Shown here: positions 1 through 5,210 of the stretch, in pieces | Position numbering within the stretch: position 1 is the stretch's first letter | Layout of the letters: each line of letters opens with the position of its first letter | NCBI GenBank assembly: GCA_020627645.1 | Contig: JAHDGN010000262.1 | Coordinates: forward strand, 1-5,210 | Direction of reading: 5' to 3' | Length of the DNA: 5,210 bases | Source: Akkermansiaceae bacterium | GTDB taxonomy: Bacteria; Verrucomicrobiota; Verrucomicrobiia; Verrucomicrobiales; Akkermansiaceae | The notes under the pieces: generated by a model | What the model was told of the DNA's origin: nothing | The model's input: only the letters and a program-made list of their open reading frames with translations | The model's database searches: none | Translations under genes and position numbers: made by a program

Positions 1-1124
1 AAAGTGTTGTACATAGCTAAGGATGCCGTTATTGGTAATCTTTTAGTTTTTTGAGAGCCTCGGGGGTTCCGATCGCTTGATAAGTTGCGATCACTTTTTC
101 CTTGGATTCTTTTTTCTGTTCAGGAGTTTTGGCGTAGAGGGATTCAGCAACGGCGTAGTGGCGTACTGCTTCTCCTGGTTTTTTGTCGGCGATGTCAATG
201 TCACCGGCGAACATGCGGAGTTGGTAATTGAGGTCACCTTGAGGATTGAGACGGAGAGCTTCTGATGTTGACTCACGAGCGGGGTCAAATTGCTTCAAGG
301 CGACTTGTGCTCTGGCTTTGATGAAATGTGCTTCGGCTTTACGGTAGCGGTTTGTTTCGATTTTAAGGAAGCTGTCGGCGGCGGCTAGAGCTTGGTGGTG
401 CTGTTTGATTGCAAGAGATGATTCGGCGTAGAGGCGCCAGAGGAGAGGTTTTACGGGGGTCTTGGTGTCGGCAAGCCCTTCACGAAGGTGAGGGTGTCCA
501 CGGAGGTGTTCGCCTTTTTGACAGAGGGTTGCGCCGAGCCAGCGAAGAATGGGCGTTTGGACCTTTGCCCGTGGGTCGTGTTTGCGGAGGGTTTTGATTT
601 CGGCTTCTAAGGTATCAAGATTTTCGTTTTTGTAGGCTTGTCGAATGAAGACGGGGGTCACTTTAGGGGAGTAGGTTTTGGGGTCGAGGGTTCGAGCATT
701 TTTGAAATAAGGAATGGCTGAGGGGAGGTCGTTGAGTCGGTTATGATTCCAGCCGAGCCAGAAGTTGGCAGCGGCTTTTGTTTGGATATCGAGATCGGGG
801 AGGGTGAGTAGTCTTGATTGGATTGAGGTGAAGTTTTTCCAGTCTTCACTTTCGCGATAGGTATTGGCAAGACGGAGGAGGAGGGTGCGCCGGAGTTTTT
901 TGTCGTTTTTGACAAGGTCTGTGAGTAGGAGAGCTCGGTAATCAGGGAGTGCTTCTTTGGAGCGTTTGAGGGAAGTGAGGAGTTCGGCTCGTTGGAGTCG
1001 CAGGTGAGGAGTTTGCTTGGCGGTGGGGAATTGTTGGACGAAAGCGGCGATGGCGGCGAGTGATCCGTCGGTGTTTTTAAGGGCGAGTTGCGATTTGGCA
1101 ACGTTGTAGCGAACGGGGAGGATA

Positions 1125-1254
1125 TTTTTTTTGTCGATGAGCTTAAGGTTAATGTCGCGGTATTGTTTGATGGCTTGGTGGTAGTTTTTTTTATCGTAGT
1201 AGTGTTGGGCGAGAAGAAGGCGGGTGGAGTGGATTTTGGGGTCTTGTTTTTTTT
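1125..1254 (-). repeat. Three eight-A homopolymer tracts in the TPR coding strand
   Basis: Plus-strand T8 runs lie at 1125-1132, 1185-1192 and 1247-1254, about 60 bp apart. On the coding strand they read as Asp-Lys-Lys-Asn, Asp-Lys-Lys-Asn and Glu-Lys-Lys-Gln. The reading frame is intact across all three. Such tracts are known to promote polymerase slippage, but here they may only reflect lysine-rich repeat composition. Confidence 0.6.
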
Positions 1255-1424
1255 CTTTGCCATAGGTTCGGAGGAAGTTTTCGGCTGAGCGGGGGAATTT
1301 GTGAGGGGACTTAGAGTGGTCTCGGATGAGGAGTCGGTAGGCAGCGTGGAAGCTAGTTGCGGAGCCTGGATTACTTTTGGCAATTTGTTCGTAGAGTTTG
1401 AGATATTCGTTTTCGTTCCCGAGC

Positions 1425-1463
1425 GCCTGATTTGGATGGCGTTGAAGTGAGTTTGTCGAGTTT
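1425..1463 (-). other. Frameshift zone in the TPR gene
   Basis: Upstream coding runs in the frame of the ATG at 2364 and ends plausibly as VDTYKEFK. Downstream coding is in the frame one base back and reads NQALGNENEYLKLYEQIA. In the downstream frame a TAA lies at 1465-1463, so the switch must come after it. Adding one A to the four-A run (plus-strand TTTT at 1461-1464) would give KEFKNSTNSLQ and restore the frame; a missing base near the AAA at 1431-1433 would also do so. No classical X-XXY-YYZ slippery heptamer was found there. Confidence 0.75.
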
Positions 1464-2371
1464 TAAATTCCTTGTAGGTGTCGACGACCGATTGCCATTC
1501 GCGATCGCGGAAGTGGAGATTCATCAAGGTGAGCTGGGTTTTGCCTCGGAGTTCTGTGAGTCCGGGGTCTTCGAGGGATTTTTTAAACCAGGTTTTGGAG
1601 GTCTTGCGGCTTTTGAGCTTTTGAGCCATCAGGGCTGCTTGGAGAGTGGCTTCTGACTTGTAGTCTGGTTTTTTGGTTTCCTTGGCGAGTTGAGCGAATT
1701 GTTTAAAGGCGAGTCGGTATGATTTTTTATCGCGGTAGAGGCGAGCAAGAGCGAGGCGAGCGATTTCCTGGAAGGGGTTTTCTTTGTCTGCGAGAATGTC
1801 TTTGAGGGCAAGTTGGGTGCGGACTTTGTTTTTGAGGTTTTTGGCACAGAGATATCTCCGGTAGAGTGATTCGTGTCTGATTTTGGGCTTTTTGGTTTGT
1901 TGGGCGACAATCTGGAACCATTTGGAGGCTTCAGCCCATTGTTTACTATTAAAGGAATCGGAGGCGAGATAGAGGGCAGCGGCTTCGACGTATTTTCCGG
2001 TTCGCCAGCGGGTGGCGATGGTAGAGAAGCATTTCTTGGAGGCGTCGGGTTGATCGATTTTGCGATAGCTGAGTCCGAGGAAGTACCAGCTTTCGATGGC
2101 TTTTGAGTTTTTGGGGTATGTGCGGAGGAGGTTGTCGAAGGTTTTGGCCGCGCTGGTACATGCTTGTTTCTGTCTGGCGGGGTCTTTTTCGGAAGTGGCG
2201 CTGTTGTATTGGAGGGTTGCAAGGTCGAAGAGGTCGCGAGCAGGTTTGGCGGTGAGTGGGTTTTCGATTGTCTTTGGTGGCTTTGCGGGAGGTTGTTCTT
2301 CTTGAGCGCCGACTGGCAGAAAAAGAAAGATTAGGGAAATTAGGGTTGTTGTTTTGAAGGGCATGGGGAGG

Positions 2372-2809
2372 TTAGTTCTTGGGAGCTTTGACGGCGAATC
2401 CGATATTCCAGATGCCAGCTTTTCTGACTTCTGAGACGACGTCGATGAGGGTTTGATTGTCTCCGGATCCATCGGTGCGGATTCGGACAGGCTGTTTGTC
2501 GGCCCCGCCTTTCCCTGCGATTTCGGCTGCGGCAACGATGGCTTCGAGTTTCGAGCGAAGTTCTGCTTTGGTATAGGCTTGGTCGTTGACGGTGATGGTG
2601 CCGTCGGCGGATAGGTTGATGACGATCTCGTTGGCGACGCGAACCGAGTCTGCACCTTCGGTTGAGGTGGGAACGGAGATGTCGATTTCGGTTTCTTTTT
2701 CCGAAAGCTGCCAGGTGACGAGGAAGAAGATGAGGAGCAGGAAAACGATGTCGATCATGGGGGCGAGCTGGAAGCTTGCCGGAGGTGGAGCATTGTGACG
2801 GATTTTCAT
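2372..2809 (-). CDS. exbD: ExbD/TolR-family biopolymer transport protein
   Basis: This 145-residue protein is the small subunit of an inner-membrane proton-driven motor, partner of the ExbB-like protein encoded upstream. A short cytoplasmic N-terminus (residues 1-15) is followed by one membrane helix at about 16-35 with the family core APMIDIVFLLLIFFLV. Asp20 matches the essential membrane aspartate of the family (Asp25 in E. coli ExbD). The rest is a periplasmic domain ending with the typical pattern VRIRTDGSGDNQTLIDVVSE and a following KAGIWNIGFAV. Length is normal (E. coli ExbD is 141 residues). The gene lies 42 nt after the exbB stop and 7 nt before the TPR gene. No Shine-Dalgarno site precedes the ATG; the bases just before it are C-rich. 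ExbD and TolR cannot be separated from sequence alone, and no tonB, tolA, tolB or pal is in view. Confidence 0.95.
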   Translation of the reverse strand: MKIRHNAPPPASFQLAPMIDIVFLLLIFFLVTWQLSEKETEIDISVPTSTEGADSVRVANEIVINLSADGTITVNDQAYTKAELRSKLEAIVAAAEIAGKGGADKQPVRIRTDGSGDNQTLIDVVSEVRKAGIWNIGFAVKAPKN

Positions 2810-2851
2810 GGGGGAATGGCTCAGACGAGGGTTGCTTTAGTGAGTGAGGAT

Positions 2852-3628
2852 TTAGTCTTCGTGTTGGAGAGGGTGGGTGAGGGCCTCTCGTCCATTTTTG
2901 GAGTCGAGTTGAGCTCCGACGAGGGCGAGGAGGTGGGTGCTGGCGGCTTCGAGTTCGGCAGTGTGTCGCTGGACACGCCCGCGGAAGAATGAGTAGCAGG
3001 TCATGGCAACGATGGAGATGACAAGGCCCCCGGCAGTGGTGATGAGAGCTTCCCAGACCCCTTGAGCGAGTTCGAGTTGGTCTGAGCCTTCGACTTTGCC
3101 TTCGGAGATGTCGATGAAGGATTTGATCATCCCGATGACGGTTCCAAGGAGTCCGACCATGGGGGCGATGCCGCCGATGTCTGAGAGGTAGCTGATTCGT
3201 TGAGTGAGGATGCCTGCTTGACGATTTCCTTCTGCTTCGGCGACTTCACGAATCTCACGGGTGCTGGCGGAGGGGTTTTTGGTGAGAAAATCGAGAGATT
3301 TGCGCATGACATGGGAGACGGCTTCGGATCTGCGGTGGCAATATGCGATAAGGCCTAGGTAATCGCGTTTGCGAATCATGGCTTCTGCTGCATTCATGAA
3401 ACGATTGGAGACCACTGAGCCGCGTCGAAGAGTCAGTAGGTAGAGGAGAACCAGAATGACGGTGAACACCGAAAGGGCCACGAGAGCGATCATCACCCAT
3501 CCGCCCTTTTTGAGGATTTCAACGAGATTGATGGGTGAGGATTCAGCCGTCACTTCCTGTGCGGAGATAAGGGACGGAAATAGTGCTAGGATGAGCACGA
3601 GAAGGAGGGAGGATTTCATAGAGGACAT
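2852..3628 (-). CDS. exbB: MotA/TolQ/ExbB-family proton channel protein with N-terminal signal peptide
   Basis: This is the channel subunit of an inner-membrane motor that couples proton flow to work in the periplasm with ExbD. From the ATG at 3628 it is 258 residues. Residues 1-23 look like a signal peptide (hydrophobic LLLVLILALFPSLISA, cleavage before QEVTAES). Membrane segments follow at about 43-66, 150-172 and 190-216. The second holds the family core APMVGLLGTVIGM, with Thr163 matching the channel threonine Thr148 of E. coli ExbB. The third holds EALITTAGGLVISIVAM, with Glu193 and Thr198 matching E. coli Glu176 and Thr181. The large loop between the first two segments is the usual cytoplasmic domain. 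A second in-frame ATG at 3619 is possible. A TTG at 3670 would extend the frame but would put charged residues ahead of the signal peptide and overlap the predicted promoter. It is the first gene of the operon. ExbB versus TolQ is not resolved by sequence alone. Confidence 0.95.
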   Translation of the reverse strand: MSSMKSSLLLVLILALFPSLISAQEVTAESSPINLVEILKKGGWVMIALVALSVFTVILVLLYLLTLRRGSVVSNRFMNAAEAMIRKRDYLGLIAYCHRRSEAVSHVMRKSLDFLTKNPSASTREIREVAEAEGNRQAGILTQRISYLSDIGGIAPMVGLLGTVIGMIKSFIDISEGKVEGSDQLELAQGVWEALITTAGGLVISIVAMTCYSFFRGRVQRHTAELEAASTHLLALVGAQLDSKNGREALTHPLQHED

Positions 3629-3763
3629 TTTTTCTGGAGAGGATCTTAGCGGGAGATCAGCAGGTGACAAGTGCAGGAAAAGTAGCTTTTTGTAGTGGGT
3701 TTTTCGATTCCTGTGGTTGATATTACGGTTTTAAGGTGTTTTTTGTTCATTTGTTGTCTGAAG
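3629..3763. promoter_or_regulatory. Divergent intergenic region between exbB and uvrC
   Basis: This ~135 bp stretch separates two genes that read away from each other, so it should hold both promoters. Only the leftward one shows a fair hexamer pair. On the uvrC side I see AT-rich sequence (3698-3750) but no convincing -35/-10 pair. An AAGG at 3733-3736 lies 27 nt before the uvrC ATG, too far to serve it, but 6 nt before an in-frame TTG at 3743. No inverted repeat or SOS (LexA)-type box was noticed. Confidence 0.5.
3643..3670 (-). promoter_or_regulatory. Possible sigma-70-type promoter for exbB-exbD-TPR
   Basis: On the minus strand TTGTCA (3670-3665) and TAAGAT (3648-3643) are separated by 16 nt. 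They match the -35 and -10 consensus at 5 of 6 and 4 of 6 bases. Transcription would start about 7 nt before the ATG at 3628, giving a very short leader, which fits the lack of a Shine-Dalgarno site. Promoter consensus in this phylum is poorly known to me, so this is a suggestion only. Confidence 0.35.
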
Positions 3764-5210
3764 ATGTCTGATTTGCCTGAATTGAGAGCGAGGTTGGGGG
3801 GGGTTCCTCATCGGCCAGGTGTTTATTTGCATAAGGACCGGTTGGGATCGATCATATATGTGGGAAAGGCACGGGATTTGCGTAAGCGTTTGAGTTCGTA
3901 TTTTATGCCGTCGGGGAAAAAGCGTGCGGATCGTAAGACTCGGGCGTTGATTGATTCGATTTGTGATTTTGAGGTGCATGTGGTGAGGAATGAGCAGGAA
4001 GCGCTGTTATTGGAAGGGAAGCTGATTAAGCAATATCGTCCTAGATATAATGTGAGTTTTCGGGATGATAAGCGGTTTTTGTTGGTAAAAGTAAACTTGG
4101 ATGACCCGTGGCCGAGGTTTCAGACGACGCGGTTAAAAAAGGCGGATGGGGCGAGATATTTTGGACCGTTTGCTCATTCGGGTGCCTTGCGCGCGACGGT
4201 GGCATGGTTGAATAAGGAATTTGGGTTGCGGAGCTGTCGACCGAGGAATCCTGGGGAAGTAGACTATAAGCACTGCAATGCTGATGTGATTCGGAATTGT
4301 TTGGCTCCGTGTGTGGGGCGGGTTGAGAGGGTCGATTATGTGGCTCGAATTGAGGAGGCGTGTGAATTATTGAGCGGGAAGGGGAAGCGGGAGCGATTGA
4401 AGGGATTGAGGGCGGAGATGGAGGAAGCGGCGCTAAAATTGGATTTTGAGAAGGCGGCAAGGTTGAGAGATGTGATTCACAACATGGAGAGGGCGTTGAG
4501 CCCAACTCGGCAGTTTGCAAAAGGAAGGGGGGTGCCATCACAGGTGAAACCAGAGGAGGATTTGGTGGAATTGGGTGACTGGTTGTCTTTGGATGGACCT
4601 CCGAGAATTATGGAGTGCTTTGATATTTCGAATATCTCCTCCACGCACATTGTGGCTTCAATGGTGAGATTCCAGGATGGAATTCCTGACAACCAAAATT
4701 ATCGGAGGTATCGGATCAAAACTGTGGAGGGCCAGGATGATTTTGCGAGTATGGCGGAGGTGGTTAGGCGGAGATATGGACGGATTTTGAAGGAGAATAT
4801 GGAGGCCAATCCAGAGGTGGCGGAGGAGATTCAGGAAAGTGTAGTAGAGTCTTTGCGGAGGTTGGCGGCAGAGGGGAGAAGTCCGATTACATTGCCGGAT
4901 TTGGTGATTGTGGATGGGGGTAAGGGGCAGTTGAGTGTGTCGGTTGCAGAGTTGCAGAGGTTGGGATTGGGGGGGCTTCCAGTGGTCGGGTTGGCGAAGC
5001 AGCGTGAGGAGATTTTTTTCCCTGGTGAGAGTGAGCCGGTGTTGATTCCTCATGACCGGGGTGCATTGAAGCTGATGCAGCGGATTCGTGATGAGGCGCA
5101 TCGGTTTGCGAATGGGTACAATGAACTATTGTTGAGTAAGCGGGTGAAGGAGAGTTTGTTGGACGATTGTCCGGGAATTTCGCCCAGTAAGAAGCAGGCT
5201 TTGTTGAAAA
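3764..5210 (+). CDS. uvrC: UvrC, excinuclease ABC subunit C (3' end outside window)
   Basis: UvrC makes both incisions around a DNA lesion after UvrA and UvrB have located it. The first 482 residues are visible. In order: a GIY-YIG nuclease domain at about 15-97 (GVY at 19-21, YVG at 32-34, NEQEALLLE at 76-84) for the 3' incision; four cysteines, Cys158, 171, 179 and 183, spaced like the iron-sulfur ligands of E. coli UvrC; a UvrB-binding UVR motif at about 208-241; an RNase H-like nuclease from 284 with ECFDISN (Asp287), GQDDFASM (Asp325/326), PDLVIVDGGKGQL (Asp384) and IRDEAHRFA (His446), matching the catalytic Asp-Asp-Asp-His set for the 5' incision; and the start of a helix-hairpin-helix (CPGISPSKKQALLK) at the edge. 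The ATG at 3764 gives a normal N-terminus; an in-frame TTG at 3743 would add seven residues. Only about 40 residues separate UVR from the RNase H-like domain, unusually few. Leucine is mostly TTG, unlike the leftward genes. Confidence 0.98.
   Translation, partial: MSDLPELRARLGGVPHRPGVYLHKDRLGSIIYVGKARDLRKRLSSYFMPSGKKRADRKTRALIDSICDFEVHVVRNEQEALLLEGKLIKQYRPRYNVSFRDDKRFLLVKVNLDDPWPRFQTTRLKKADGARYFGPFAHSGALRATVAWLNKEFGLRSCRPRNPGEVDYKHCNADVIRNCLAPCVGRVERVDYVARIEEACELLSGKGKRERLKGLRAEMEEAALKLDFEKAARLRDVIHNMERALSPTRQFAKGRGVPSQVKPEEDLVELGDWLSLDGPPRIMECFDISNISSTHIVASMVRFQDGIPDNQNYRRYRIKTVEGQDDFASMAEVVRRRYGRILKENMEANPEVAEEIQESVVESLRRLAAEGRSPITLPDLVIVDGGKGQLSVSVAELQRLGLGGLPVVGLAKQREEIFFPGESEPVLIPHDRGALKLMQRIRDEAHRFANGYNELLLSKRVKESLLDDCPGISPSKKQALLK
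3796..3803 (+). repeat. Eight-G homopolymer at the start of uvrC
   Basis: A G8 run covers uvrC codons 11-14 (Leu-Gly-Gly-Val). A G7 run also lies at 4969-4975 in the same gene. The frame is intact at both. A length change at the first would abolish UvrC. Tracts this short are borderline for phase variation and may simply follow the G-rich plus strand. Confidence 0.5.

Larger units (their letters stand above)
29..2364 (-). pseudogene. Large secreted TPR protein, ~778 aa if repaired; frame broken once near 1425-1463
   Basis: This is a tetratricopeptide-repeat protein, probably periplasmic, of unknown exact role. The ATG at 2364 opens a signal peptide (MPFKTTTLISLIFLFLPVGA, likely cleaved before QEEQ); there is no lipobox cysteine. 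TPR-like helical pairs follow at about residues 89-124, 125-160, 198-233, 235-270 and 272-301. The frame opened at 2364 then continues to a stop at 658 but gives low-complexity Ser/Thr/Pro/Asn-rich sequence, while the neighbouring frame is open from about 1462 to the stop at 29 and gives clear TPR units (for example QHYYDKKNYHQAIKQYRDI and FWLGWNHNRLNDLPSAIPYF). One added base would join them into ~778 residues. The second part has no ATG of its own for some 270 codons. The gene starts 7 nt after the exbD stop, so it is probably co-transcribed and translationally coupled; no Shine-Dalgarno site is visible. The protein is rich in Lys and Arg. The break may be a sequencing error or a true mutation. 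Confidence 0.85.

Noticed and set aside
1..28. Transcription terminator after the TPR gene
   Set aside because: Only 28 bases are visible and they hold no GC-rich stem with a T run; the operon may continue beyond the edge.
658..1424. Continuation of the upstream TPR frame to the stop at 658 as a genuine Ser/Thr/Pro-rich C-terminal domain
   Set aside because: The overlapping frame gives continuous TPR-like sequence through the same bases, so this reading is an out-of-frame shadow.
1425..1463. Programmed -1 ribosomal frameshift
   Set aside because: No X-XXY-YYZ heptamer and no evident downstream stem or internal SD-like stimulator; a missing base is simpler.
1088..2305. Plus-strand open frames opposite the TPR gene (1088-1288, 1432-1656, 1873-2106, 2096-2305)
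   Set aside because: Short Val/Gly/Phe-rich frames produced by the skewed composition of the complementary strand; no domain features.
2365..2655. N-terminal extension of the TPR reading frame upstream of the ATG at 2364
   Set aside because: It overlaps exbD in another frame, is Ser/Pro/Lys-rich without domain character, and would bury the clear signal peptide at residue 98.
3629..3670. TTG start at 3670 for exbB
   Set aside because: It adds 14 residues (SPADLPLRSSPEK and so on) ahead of a good signal peptide and overlaps the best promoter candidate.
4041..4541. Minus-strand open frames opposite uvrC (also 4477-4692 and 4658-5101)
   Set aside because: They are antisense to a fully convincing uvrC, low-complexity Pro/Ser/His-rich, and show no start signals or domains.

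Overview
The window holds two divergent transcription units separated by about 135 bp. Leftward (minus strand) runs a three-gene operon: an ExbB/TolQ-type proton-channel subunit, an ExbD/TolR-type partner, and a very large secreted tetratricopeptide-repeat (TPR) protein. Rightward (plus strand) runs uvrC, the nucleotide-excision-repair endonuclease, which leaves the window at its right edge before its stop codon.

Organism: a Gram-negative-type bacterium, most likely of the Verrucomicrobiota (Planctomycetes-Verrucomicrobia-Chlamydiae group). This is inference. It rests on the exbB-exbD-large TPR arrangement, on a compact UvrC of a type I associate from memory with that phylum, and on the lack of recognisable Shine-Dalgarno sites. 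No marker gene in the window settles it.

Layout: 1-28 is a short tail after the TPR gene. 29-2364 (minus) is the TPR gene, which reads in one frame for about 302 residues and then in another for the remaining ~476, so one base appears to be missing between about 1425 and 1463. 2372-2809 (minus) is exbD. 2852-3628 (minus) is exbB with its own signal peptide. 3629-3763 is the divergent promoter region. 3764-5210 (plus) is uvrC, 482 codons visible.

How they work together: ExbB and ExbD form an inner-membrane motor that turns proton flow into force in the periplasm. The TPR protein starts 7 nt after the exbD stop and carries a signal peptide, so it is probably made with the motor and acts as its periplasmic partner or scaffold, loosely comparable to CpoB beside Tol-Pal. 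No TonB, TolA, TolB or Pal gene is visible. UvrC is an unrelated neighbour.

The points most worth a second look are the compact UvrC (little or nothing between the UVR domain and the RNase H-like domain), the broken TPR frame, the motor/TPR operon, and a strong G-over-C excess on the plus strand that persists across both gene orientations and goes with opposite leucine codon choice in the two units. No RNA gene, mobile element, CRISPR array or clear terminator was seen.
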